From Nocardia uniformis NBRC 13702 (GTDB lineage: Bacteria > Actinomycetota > Actinomycetes > Mycobacteriales > Mycobacteriaceae): DNA of 64,000 nucleotides. A program made the position numbers and the translations under genes. The stretch is taken from positions 78,422 through 142,421 of the forward strand of contig NZ_BDCE01000077.1 of assembly GCF_001613345.1 (NCBI RefSeq), written 5' to 3'. Positions 33,391 through 41,458 of this stretch are shown here, one piece after another. Position 1 is the first letter of the stretch. Each line of letters begins with the position of its first letter. The notes below the pieces were generated by a model. The model saw only the letters and a list, made by a program, of their open reading frames with translations, was not told the DNA's origin and did no database searches.

Positions 33391-35868
33391 TCATTCGATC
33401 TGGTACAGCCAGATGCGTGGTTCGGCGAGCTCACCCGCTGACGTCCACCGATAGCCCTGTGCCACACCGTTTCCGTCGTATTGCCGTAGGTAGGTCAGCA
33501 GGTCCTCGCGAGTGACGTGTCCGGACGCGATGCCGTGCAAGACGATGGTGGTGAGGTCGTATGCCTCCACCGAGTAGGTGCCCGCCGCTCCCCCGTTGGC
33601 GGTTTCGTAGTCGCTGAGGAACCGGCCGGTCGCCGGGGAGCAGGGGCAGGACAGGATGGTTCCGGTCGCATCGGTGCCCGCTCGGTCGACGAACTGCGGG
33701 TCGAAGCTGCCGTCACCGGAGATGAATGCGGCGGTGACCCCGGCTTGTCGCAGGCGTTGCAGCAAAGGGATGGATTCGCTGTAGTAACCGGCGTAGTAGA
33801 CCACTTCGGGGGCGATGGACGCGATGCGATCGACGGTGGCGGTAATGTCGTCGCCGGGTTTGACGGTGGCGGCACAGTCCGCGAGCGCCGCGCCGCCGAG
33901 TCCGGAGGTGACGCCGCGGGCCAGTTCGGTGCCGTAGTCACTGTTGTCCGCGACAATGCAGACCCGGCCGTATCCGGCGGCGAGGTGGCGGCCGACCGCC
34001 GGACCCTGGAGATTGTCGGGCGGTATCCCGCGGAAGAACGTGCGCCACCCAGAGGCGGACAGGGTGGGATCGGTGGCCGAAGGGGTGAGGAAGGGTAGTC
34101 CGGCGTCGCTGTAGGTCTGGCCCGTGGATTTGGTCTCGCCGGAGAGCACCGGGCCGATCAGTGCCACGATCGAGGAGTCGCCCACGATCTGCGGGGCGAT
34201 TCGGGTCGCGTCCCGCGGTTGCCCCGTGGTGTCGAATTCATGGACAGTGACCGGACATCCGGGATTCTTCCGGGTGAACTGGTCCACGGCCAGGCGTACA
34301 CCGCCGAGGACATTGCTACCGAATACCGCGGTGGTTCCGGTGAGCGGTCCGGCCATGGCAATGGTCGACGGTGCGCAGGTGGCGTTGCCCGCTCCCGCCG
34401 GTTCGGCGGCGGGTGTCGCTCGGTCGACCTGATTTCCCTGCTCATCGATCTGACCGAGAGGCTGGACGCCTGGAACGAATGCCGTCATGGAGTCGGGGGC
34501 GGCCATATCCCCGCCACCGCGGTCGCCCCCGGCGTCCTGCCCACCAGAGCCAGCGGTGGAATCCCTGTTCGCCCAAAGGATTCCGGCGACGACGGCGAGT
34601 ACGGCGACCAGTCCGAGCGCCCCGGCCGTCGCCCACCGGCCGATGTGACGCCGAGCGGGTGGGAGCGAATCTCCGTGCTCGCTCGACCGGGATGGTTGAT
34701 CATCGGGCCGTCGTGTGGCCGGTGATGAAGTGCTGGGTGGCGATGCCGGTGGCGAGACGTTGGGTGACGAAGCTGGCGGTGACTCGCTAGGTGACCACGC
34801 CACCGGTGACGCACTGGGTTGCGAAGTTGGCGGTGGAACGCTGGGCTGGGGAGGACCGGCTGAGGAGGCGTCGGGCGGGGTGTCGACGGCGCGCGGCGGC
34901 GCGGTGTCAGCCTCCGGTGGCTCGGCACGAAATGTCGTATCGCCTTGTGACGGGCCGATAACGGTCGCCGGAGCCGCGTCCCGCGCACTCGGCGCGGACG
35001 GGTCGTACCCGCGCGGTGCGATCACCGTCGAATCGTTCGAGGTGAGGGCTCGCATTGCCGCGGTGGCGAAGTCGGTGCACGAATCGAAGCGTTCCTCGGG
35101 CCGCTTCGCGAGGGCGTGCGCCAGCACCGAATCCAGGGCGGGCGGTAGTCCCGGGCGGCGGGAACTCACCGGCGGGGGCGGGTAGTGCAGGTGACCGGCG
35201 ACCACGGCGGCGACATTGTCCGATGCGAAAGGAGTGGAGCCGCACAGCAACCAGAACAGCGTGCACGCCAGCGAGTACTGGTCGGAGCGATGGTCCATGC
35301 CCGCACCGGAGAGCTGTTCCGGTGAGGCGTAAGCGAGGGTCGCGGTGAGGCTTCCAGTGCGCGTCAGATGCTTCGTATCGTCGCGCAGCCGCCCGATTCC
35401 GAAGTCCGTCAGCAGAATGCGCTCACCGTGGCCGGGGCTGGGGCGCGCCAACATGATGTTGGCCGGTTTCACATCGCGGTGTATGACGCCGACCGCGTGG
35501 GCGTAGTCGAGGGCCTTCGCGGTTTCGGCGACGATATGTACCGCGCGGCCCGGCGGCAGTCCGGCTGGGTCGAGCGTCGACACGTCCGCACCGTCGACGA
35601 ATTGCATGGCGATCCACAGCCGACCATCGTCGATGCCGCGGTCGTACACCGACACGATATTCGGATGGTCCAGCCGGGCGATCAGATCGGCTTCCCGTTC
35701 GAAGCGGGCACGGATCTCGGTATCTGTGGTGAATTCGCGCCGCAGCAGCTTGACGGCGATCAGCCGGGGCAGGCGTGGATGCCGGGCGAGGTACAGCTCC
35801 CCCATCCCGCCGCTGCCCAAGTGCCGCTCGATGACGTATCCGGCGAACACCTCACCATCACGCAGCAT
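33391..35868 (-). CDS. Ser/Thr protein kinase fused to LivJ-like ligand-binding domain
   Basis: An 825-aa sensor kinase. Cytoplasmic Hanks-type kinase (about 1-265): glycine loop LGSGGMGELYLA, catalytic Lys in AVKLLRREF, HRDVKPANIM and DFGIGR. A Pro/Ser/Thr-rich linker (about 290-420) and one membrane helix (ALGLVAVLAVVAGILW, about 440) lead to an extracellular type I periplasmic-binding domain (about 500-825; TIAMAGPLTGTTAVFGSNVLGGVRLAVDQF, FLTPSATDPTLS), like branched-chain amino acid binding proteins. It should phosphorylate cytosolic targets in response to an amino-acid-like ligand outside. ATG at 35868 has GAGGGGG upstream. Divergent from the secreted peptidase gene. Confidence 0.9.
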   Translation of the reverse strand: MLRDGEVFAGYVIERHLGSGGMGELYLARHPRLPRLIAVKLLRREFTTDTEIRARFEREADLIARLDHPNIVSVYDRGIDDGRLWIAMQFVDGADVSTLDPAGLPPGRAVHIVAETAKALDYAHAVGVIHRDVKPANIMLARPSPGHGERILLTDFGIGRLRDDTKHLTRTGSLTATLAYASPEQLSGAGMDHRSDQYSLACTLFWLLCGSTPFASDNVAAVVAGHLHYPPPPVSSRRPGLPPALDSVLAHALAKRPEERFDSCTDFATAAMRALTSNDSTVIAPRGYDPSAPSARDAAPATVIGPSQGDTTFRAEPPEADTAPPRAVDTPPDASSAGPPQPSVPPPTSQPSASPVAWSPSESPPASSPNVSPPASPPSTSSPATRRPDDQPSRSSEHGDSLPPARRHIGRWATAGALGLVAVLAVVAGILWANRDSTAGSGGQDAGGDRGGGDMAAPDSMTAFVPGVQPLGQIDEQGNQVDRATPAAEPAGAGNATCAPSTIAMAGPLTGTTAVFGSNVLGGVRLAVDQFTRKNPGCPVTVHEFDTTGQPRDATRIAPQIVGDSSIVALIGPVLSGETKSTGQTYSDAGLPFLTPSATDPTLSASGWRTFFRGIPPDNLQGPAVGRHLAAGYGRVCIVADNSDYGTELARGVTSGLGGAALADCAATVKPGDDITATVDRIASIAPEVVYYAGYYSESIPLLQRLRQAGVTAAFISGDGSFDPQFVDRAGTDATGTILSCPCSPATGRFLSDYETANGGAAGTYSVEAYDLTTIVLHGIASGHVTREDLLTYLRQYDGNGVAQGYRWTSAGELAEPRIWLYQIE

Positions 35869-35946
35869 TGCGCCCCCTCGCACGTCAGGACCCCCAGAAG
35901 GGTACTCCGGTCCGGCGCGATGGGGTCCGCATCCACCGGGCAGGTG

Positions 35947-35978
35947 TGGATCCCGACCAGAAACATGCCGGGATGACG
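35947..35978. repeat. Half copy of interspersed palindromic repeat
   Basis: GGATCCCGACCAGAAACATGCC-type sequence, continuing GGGATGACG, matches the right arm of the palindromes at 40902-40979 and 41016-41077 with a few changes. A recognisable left arm is missing. It sits between the divergent kinase and peptidase genes. Confidence 0.55.
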
Positions 35979-36089
35979 AACGAAGCGGGCCCGGATGGCG
36001 AGCGGGACTGCTGTCCAGCCGCGTAGTCGGTTCGCCTTCCGTCAGGCGTTCGATGGCCAAAAGGCCGCGCGGTAGGCACGCTGGAGAGT

Positions 36090-37634
36090 ATGCGTGGAGG
36101 AGCGATCCTGGCGACGACACTGCTGGCCGGACTGCTACTCGCACCCGCCGCACCGGCTTCCGCCGAAGCGACGGCGGCCGAGTTGGTCACCCAGGCCGAT
36201 GCCGTGCCGACACCGACACTCGACTGGACGCCGTGCACCGAACCGGGCCTGGGCCGATACCAGTGCGCGACAGTCGAAGTGCCGCTCGATTACGCGAAGC
36301 CGCAGGGAACGAAGCAGTCGTTGGCTCTGCTGCGCCAGCCCGCGACCGAGTCCGCGCGGCGAATCGGGACGCTGTTCACGGCGGTCGGTGGGCCCGGGGC
36401 GTCGGGCATCGACGCGGTGCGCGACAACGGATTCGCGACGGAGCTGGCCCGGCGTTTCGATATGGTCACCTTCGACCAGCGCGGGATCGGTCGCAGCGGA
36501 CAGGTTCGGTGTTTCGCGGATTCGACGGCGCAGCAGCAATTCTGGGCGGATTACGCGCCACCGCCCACCAATGCGCGGCAGGAGGCGGAGGTCGAACAGG
36601 CCAGCCGCGTACTCGCCGAGGGCTGCGCCACCCACTCCGGGGAGTTACTGCCGCACCTCACCACGGTCGATGCCGCGCGCGATCTGGATCTGCTGCGCCG
36701 CGCCGTCGGCGACGAGAAACTCACCTACATGGGCGGTTCCTACGCCAGCTATCTGGGTCAGGTGTACGGCACACTGTTCGGCGACCGGGTGCGCGCCCTG
36801 CATCTGGGGTCGGTGATCGAACCCGACGCCTACACCGAAGACTCCCTGACCCACCTCGCCGAACAGGCCATGGGGACCGAGCAGGCATTCAACGAATTCG
36901 CGCGCCTGTGCGCCGAAGCCGGTTCGGCGCGTTGCGCTTTCGCCGAGGGCGACGTCCGCGCCCGTCATGTCGCCCTGTTCGACCGGCTGCGCGGCGAACC
37001 GCTCACCATCGGCTCCGGGGAGCGCGCACTCACGGTCACCTACACCGATGTCATTACCGCCGAAGTGTTCCTGCTCTACGACGCCCGCGAAGGCTGGCCC
37101 GTACTCGGAACCCTGCTGGCCGAACTGGATCGCGGCACCTCCGGTGATCCGGACGTCGTCCGCGGCATTATCGACGCCACCCCGGTGAGCCCCGAATTCC
37201 TGGAATCGTTCATCGCGATCTCCTGCGCCGACAACGCATTCCCGAACTCCCCGCACCTGTGGCCGTACCTCGCCCGCGCCATCGAACCCGCCGCCGCCAC
37301 CTTCGGCGCGTACTGGCTCTACCCCCAACAGGCCTGCGGCGCATGGCCCGCCCCGCCCGACGGCTACCCGCAGCGCTTCACCGGCCCCTGGACCCACCGA
37401 ACCGAAACCCCCGCCCTACTCCTGAACACCCGCTTCGACCCGGCCACTCCCCTATCCATGGCCGAGCGGGCCCAACGCACGATCGGCAACGCCCGCCTCG
37501 TCACCATCGACGGCTACGGCCACACCACCAACAACACCTGCGCCCACCGCCTCCGCGACACCTACCTCATCGACTTGAATCTCCCCGAACCGGCCACCGT
37601 CTGCCCCGCCGACACAGCGCCCTTCGTGAAATAG
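36090..37634 (+). CDS. Secreted TAP-type alpha/beta hydrolase peptidase
   Basis: A 514-aa exported hydrolase. A signal peptide occupies about 1-25 (ATTLLAGLLLAPAAPASAEA). The family core follows: TPCTEPGLGRYQCATVEVPLDY, TAVGGPGASG (oxyanion), nucleophile in MGGSYASYLG at about residue 216, and a C-terminal TAP-like part with NTRFDPATPL (acid) and YGHTT (His). It resembles Streptomyces tripeptidyl aminopeptidases (family S33), which trim N-terminal peptides outside the cell. Substrate preference is not predictable. Divergent from the sensor kinase and convergent with a LysR gene, 27 nt away. Confidence 0.88.
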   Translation: MRGGAILATTLLAGLLLAPAAPASAEATAAELVTQADAVPTPTLDWTPCTEPGLGRYQCATVEVPLDYAKPQGTKQSLALLRQPATESARRIGTLFTAVGGPGASGIDAVRDNGFATELARRFDMVTFDQRGIGRSGQVRCFADSTAQQQFWADYAPPPTNARQEAEVEQASRVLAEGCATHSGELLPHLTTVDAARDLDLLRRAVGDEKLTYMGGSYASYLGQVYGTLFGDRVRALHLGSVIEPDAYTEDSLTHLAEQAMGTEQAFNEFARLCAEAGSARCAFAEGDVRARHVALFDRLRGEPLTIGSGERALTVTYTDVITAEVFLLYDAREGWPVLGTLLAELDRGTSGDPDVVRGIIDATPVSPEFLESFIAISCADNAFPNSPHLWPYLARAIEPAAATFGAYWLYPQQACGAWPAPPDGYPQRFTGPWTHRTETPALLLNTRFDPATPLSMAERAQRTIGNARLVTIDGYGHTTNNTCAHRLRDTYLIDLNLPEPATVCPADTAPFVK

Positions 37635-37661
37635 GCACCCCGACCCCGACCCCGCGACTCG

Positions 37662-38606
37662 TCAGAGTCCGCATACTCGCCAGGTCTGAGCCGCGGTCGA
37701 CAGTTGCGCGTGGACGAGTTCGACGTGTGGCCGGGGCGGGCCGCCGACCCGGCGCGCCAGGAATCCGGTGTTGATCGGCGGGTCTCGCGGGTCGAGCAAG
37801 GTCACGATTTCCCCCGCCGCGAGGTCGCGGGCACAGAGGTATCGCGGTAGCACACTGAAGCCCACACCGGCTTTCAGCGTAGCCAGCACGGCCCGTAGGT
37901 CACCGATCACCACAGCGGCGTCGGCCTCGAGCCGAGTATCGAAGACATGACGCCAGTACCGGCGCAGAATCGGCAGGTCGGTCGCGTAGCTGACGATCGG
38001 GATGTCGTCGAGGGCCGACGGATCGCCGGTGCGCAATCGGCCGAGGTCCACGCGGGTCGCGACCTCGGGTGCACAGACGAGGAGGAATTCCTCGTCGGCG
38101 AGTGGCTCCGCGATGACACTGCGGCCGCGCGGACGTGTCGTGGCGATAACGAGGTCGAGCTTGCCCGCTCGCAGGTCGATGAGGAGATCGTCGGTGAGTC
38201 CGGTGGTCACGGTGAGGCGGACGCCGCGGCCGACCAGCGGAGCCAAGGCGGGCAGGACCAGCGTGGCCAGCATTTCGGCGGGGCCGCCGAGCAGCACCGG
38301 GGGCTCGGGCATTGCCGAACCTGGGTCGGACGACTGCGCACCGGCGACCGACTCCAGGGCGTCGAGCGGATCGGCTACCCGCGCCGCCAGATCGTGGGCG
38401 GCGGCGGTGGGCGCGACGCCGCGCGGCAGGCGCTCGAACAGGGGCCGCTCCAGGTTCCGCTCCAGCGCTTGCAACTGGGTGCTCACCGTCGGCTGCGACA
38501 AACCGACCCGGGCGGCACCCGCGGTGATCGATCCCGCCCGGTACACGGCCAGAAAGGTCCGCAGCTGGGCCAAGTCCACCGAGCTAGTGGAACCACTGTG
38601 TGCCAT
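37662..38606 (-). CDS. LysR-type regulator
   Basis: A 314-aa LysR protein: HTH LAQLRTFLAVYRAGSITAGAARVGLSQPTVSTQLQALE, then a two-lobed effector domain. It is divergent from the DJ-1/TetR/aldo-keto reductase group with 150 bp between, an A/T-rich region likely holding its binding site and the target promoter. Probably activates that group in response to carbonyl or electrophile stress. Confidence 0.88.
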   Translation of the reverse strand: MAHSGSTSSVDLAQLRTFLAVYRAGSITAGAARVGLSQPTVSTQLQALERNLERPLFERLPRGVAPTAAAHDLAARVADPLDALESVAGAQSSDPGSAMPEPPVLLGGPAEMLATLVLPALAPLVGRGVRLTVTTGLTDDLLIDLRAGKLDLVIATTRPRGRSVIAEPLADEEFLLVCAPEVATRVDLGRLRTGDPSALDDIPIVSYATDLPILRRYWRHVFDTRLEADAAVVIGDLRAVLATLKAGVGFSVLPRYLCARDLAAGEIVTLLDPRDPPINTGFLARRVGGPPRPHVELVHAQLSTAAQTWRVCGL

Positions 38607-38756
38607 ACGGAGCAGTCTGCCATTGATATTTCGATGTCTGTCATTGGTGTTTCTATTGGTCAGATTATTGGCCGCTGCCTAGCGTGGTGCATATGACGAC
38701 CTGACACCTCGCATACACGGTGTCAGTGCGACACCCGAACCACACGAGGAGACTCC

Positions 38757-39449
38757 ATGGCGAAAATCTTGTTCGTAATGACCGGTGTCGACCACTGGAC
38801 GCTGGCCGACGGGACGAAACACCCCACCGGGTACTGGGCCGAGGAGTTCGCCGCACCCTACGCGGCGTTCAAGGCCGCCGGACACGAGATCGTCGTGGCC
38901 ACGCCGGGCGGCGTCATCCCGGCGGTCGACCGAGGCAGCCTCGCTCCGGAGGTGAACGGGGGTCCCGAAGGCGCGGAGAAGATGCTCGAAACCCTGCGCA
39001 CCGCAGTCGAATTGGCTCAGCCAATCGAGCTGGCGGAGGTGACACTCGCCGATTACGACGCGGTCTACTACCCGGGTGGTCACGGACCGATGGAAGATCT
39101 CACGGTGGACCCGATCTCCGGCAAGCTGCTCACCGACACACTGGCCTCCGGGAAGCCGCTCGGCGTGGTCTGCCACGCCCCCGCCGCATTCCTGGCCACC
39201 GTCGACGCCGACGGCAACTCCCCCTTCGCCGGATATCGCGTCGCCGCCTTCTCCAATGCCGAGGAGGCTCAGGGCGGCCTCGCCGACAAGGCCAAGTGGC
39301 TACTCCAGGACCGCCTCGTCGCGCTCGGTGTCGACTACCGGGAGGCTGAGCCGTGGGCACCCTACGTCGAGGTCGATCGCAACCTGTACACCGGACAGAA
39401 CCCCGCCTCATCCGCCCCGCTCGCCGCGGAGCTGCTGAAGGCGCTCTGA
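38757..39449 (+). CDS. DJ-1/PfpI-family protein (class I amidotransferase fold)
   Basis: A 230-aa DJ-1/PfpI protein close to Hsp31-like glyoxalase III and chaperone types. MAKILFVMTG start, GYWAEEFAAPYAAFKAAGHE, YYPGGHGPMEDL and nucleophile Cys in GVVCHAPAAFL (about residue 137), with the nearby Glu of WAEEF and the following His. It likely detoxifies methylglyoxal or repairs glycated molecules. It is followed by TetR at 4 nt and an aldo-keto reductase, making a compact carbonyl-stress operon. Confidence 0.88.
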   Translation: MAKILFVMTGVDHWTLADGTKHPTGYWAEEFAAPYAAFKAAGHEIVVATPGGVIPAVDRGSLAPEVNGGPEGAEKMLETLRTAVELAQPIELAEVTLADYDAVYYPGGHGPMEDLTVDPISGKLLTDTLASGKPLGVVCHAPAAFLATVDADGNSPFAGYRVAAFSNAEEAQGGLADKAKWLLQDRLVALGVDYREAEPWAPYVEVDRNLYTGQNPASSAPLAAELLKAL

Positions 39450-39453
39450 TTCC

Positions 39454-39984
39454 ATGGCCGCCGAACGCACCACGGACGTTCTGGACGCCACCCTGCGCTG
39501 TCTGCTGCGCTACGGCGTCCGGCGGACCACCGTGGACGATATCGCGGCCGAAGTCGGCATCTCCAGATCAGCTGTATACCAATACGTTCGAAGCAAAGAC
39601 GACGCCGTACGCGGTGTCGCCGGGCGACTACACGAGCAGGCGGTGCGCCACGCCCGCGCGGCCGCCGTCGCGGATACACCGCTCGCGGAGCGCGTGTACA
39701 GCATATTGTCCGCCAAGGTCGAGCTCGCCACCGAGCCGTTCGCCGAATCTCCGCACGCCACCGAACTTTTCGACGAACAGGCACGCCTGTGCGGCGATAT
39801 CTGCCGCGATTTCACCGCCGAACTACACTCACTGCTCGCTAGCACGCTCACCGCAGCCGACATCGACAGACCCGATGACGCTGCGCGAATCCTGTTGTCC
39901 GCCACCATCGGCCTGCTCTCCACTGGCCGACCTGACCTACTGCGTCGAGCCACCGATGCGCTACTCGAAGGGATCTCACAATGA
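39454..39984 (+). CDS. TetR-family regulator
   Basis: A 176-aa TetR protein. HTH: VLDATLRCLLRYGVRRTTVDDIAAEVGISRSAVYQYVRSKDDAV. It sits inside the operon, 4 nt after the DJ-1 gene and overlapping the aldo-keto reductase start by 4 bp (ATGA). It probably autoregulates the operon alongside the divergent LysR. Confidence 0.87.
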   Translation: MAAERTTDVLDATLRCLLRYGVRRTTVDDIAAEVGISRSAVYQYVRSKDDAVRGVAGRLHEQAVRHARAAAVADTPLAERVYSILSAKVELATEPFAESPHATELFDEQARLCGDICRDFTAELHSLLASTLTAADIDRPDDAARILLSATIGLLSTGRPDLLRRATDALLEGISQ

Positions 39985-40847
39985 CCAACGCGCAACCCGC
40001 GTCCGCGTCCGGCACCTATTCGCTGGGCGGCGACCTGCCGATCCACCGCCTCGGTTACGGCGCGATGCAGATCACCGGCCCCGGGGTCTGGGGTGACCCC
40101 GCCGATCCCGACGAGGCGGTCCGAGTCCTGCGCCGGGCCGTCGACCTCGGGGTGAACTTCATCGATACCGCCGACTCCTACGGCCCGTTCGTCAGCGAAC
40201 AGCTGATCCGAAAAGCATTGCACCCCTATGCCGATGACCTCGTCATCGCCACCAAGGCCGGCCTGACCCGGTCCGGCCCCGGCGACTGGCGCCCGGTCGG
40301 CCGACCCGAATACCTGCGCCAGCAACTACATCTGAGCCTGCGCAATCTCGGTGTCGACCGCATCGACCTGTACCAGCTGCACCGCATCGACCCGCAGGTG
40401 CCACTTGCCGACCAGCTCGGCGCGCTGGTGGAGTTGCAGCAGGAAGGCAAGATTCGCCATATCGGCGTCTCCGAGGTCAGCGTCGATCAGCTGAAGCAGG
40501 CCCGCGAGCTGGCGACGATCGTCTCGGTGCAGAACCTCTACAACCTCGCCAACCGCCAAGCCGAGGATGTCCTCGAGTACGCCGAAGCCAACGGCATCGC
40601 GTTCATTCCGTGGTTCCCCATCGCCACCGGCGAACTGGCCCGGCCCGGCGGCCCGCTCGACACCGCGGCGAAGGAGCACGATGCCACTCCCGCCCAACTC
40701 GCCCTCGCCTGGCTACTGCGCCGCTCCCCGGTAATGCTGCCGATCCCCGGCACCTCCCGCGTGCCGCACGTCGAAGAGAACATCTCCGCCGCCGAAATCA
40801 CCCTCACCGACGCGGAATTCGAGGCTCTCACCGCCGCGGTCTCCTGA
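39981..40847 (+). CDS. Aldo-keto reductase
   Basis: A 288-aa (beta/alpha)8 NADPH reductase. The catalytic set is Asp and Tyr in FIDTADSYG, Lys in VIATKAG and His in YQLHRID. The C-terminal coenzyme site is IPGTSRVPHVEEN. It reduces aldehydes or ketones; with the DJ-1 gene it suggests a role against reactive carbonyls. The last gene before the repeat-rich spacer. Confidence 0.9.
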   Translation: MTNAQPASASGTYSLGGDLPIHRLGYGAMQITGPGVWGDPADPDEAVRVLRRAVDLGVNFIDTADSYGPFVSEQLIRKALHPYADDLVIATKAGLTRSGPGDWRPVGRPEYLRQQLHLSLRNLGVDRIDLYQLHRIDPQVPLADQLGALVELQQEGKIRHIGVSEVSVDQLKQARELATIVSVQNLYNLANRQAEDVLEYAEANGIAFIPWFPIATGELARPGGPLDTAAKEHDATPAQLALAWLLRRSPVMLPIPGTSRVPHVEENISAAEITLTDAEFEALTAAVS

Positions 40848-40901
40848 GATAGGCGTCGCGATTTCGCCTGGCTACCTCGTCATGTCTTCGCCTGGCTACC
40901 T

Positions 40902-40979
40902 CGTCATTCCGGCGTGCCTTTGGCCGGAATCCACGCCCTCGCAGTAGTTGATCCCGGCCAAAAGCATGCCGGGATGACG
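40902..40979. repeat. Palindromic interspersed repeat, copy 1
   Basis: Left arm 40902-40932 and right arm 40950-40979 are inverted copies of about 30 bp with four or so mismatches (CGTCATYCCGGCRTGC then YTTTGGCCGGRATC), 17-bp spacer. Folding would give a long hairpin. The same arms recur at 41016-41077, as a half at 35947-35978 and as short pieces at 60205-60231, indicating a genome-wide REP/MITE-like family. Confidence 0.75.
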
Positions 40980-41015
40980 GGGTATGCCGACAGCGTGGGT
41001 TACGGGTGCGCGGTG

Positions 41016-41077
41016 TGCTTTTGGCCGGGAACCCACCTCCGCAGTAGTAGTGGATCCCGGCCAAAAGCGCCCCGGGA
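41016..41077. repeat. Palindromic interspersed repeat, copy 2
   Basis: Second copy, 37 bp after the first: left arm TGCTTTTGGCCGGGAACCCA (41016-41035), right arm TGGATCCCGGCCAAAAGCG (41051-41069) continuing CCCCGGGATGA. It is shorter than copy 1 on its outer left side. Confidence 0.7.
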
Positions 41078-41083
41078 TGATGG

Positions 41084-41283
41084 TGACGACGGGGCCGCGA
41101 CGACGACAGCGGCGACGACAGCGGCGGCGACCACGACGATGACGGGGCGACGACGACCGCGACGACCGCAACCACGACGACGACCGCAACCACGACCGCG
41201 ACGACCGCAACCACGACGACGGCGACGACCGCGACGACGACGGTGACCACGACGACGACGGCGACGACGATGGCGGTGCCGAC
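41084..41283. repeat. GAC/CGA triplet-rich low-complexity tract
   Basis: About 200 bp almost wholly of GAC, CGA and related triplets. CGACCGCAACCACGA is repeated at 41163, 41181 and 41202. Frames on both strands stay open but give only Thr/Ala/Asp or Val/Ala/Ser homopolymer text without starts or codon signal, so I treat it as a simple repeat and not a gene. Confidence 0.7.
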
Positions 41284-41371
41284 ATCGTGCCTGAAAACAG
41301 CGGCGACTACCGCAGGGCTCGGGTTGCCTCCAGCGGGCTGACGCCGCCGAACACCCGCGACACCCGTACAG

Positions 41372-41436
41372 CCCGCGAGGGGGAACTGATGACGGAAGCC
41401 TCTCGGCTGTTGCCGCCACCGGTTCCCCCTCGCGGG
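41372..41436. terminator. 15-bp inverted repeat downstream of der
   Basis: Perfect 15-bp arms (41372-41386 and 41422-41436) around a 35-nt loop, 22 nt after the der stop. A transcript end structure for the rluB-cmk-der operon is plausible, but there is no U tract. Confidence 0.45.
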
Positions 41437-41458
41437 TGGGTGCCTTGCGTGGAGCGGG

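Noticed and set aside
41089..41280. Thr/Ala- or Val-rich protein in the triplet tract
   Set aside because: Open frames there follow from the triplet repeat itself; no start site or codon signal outside the tract.
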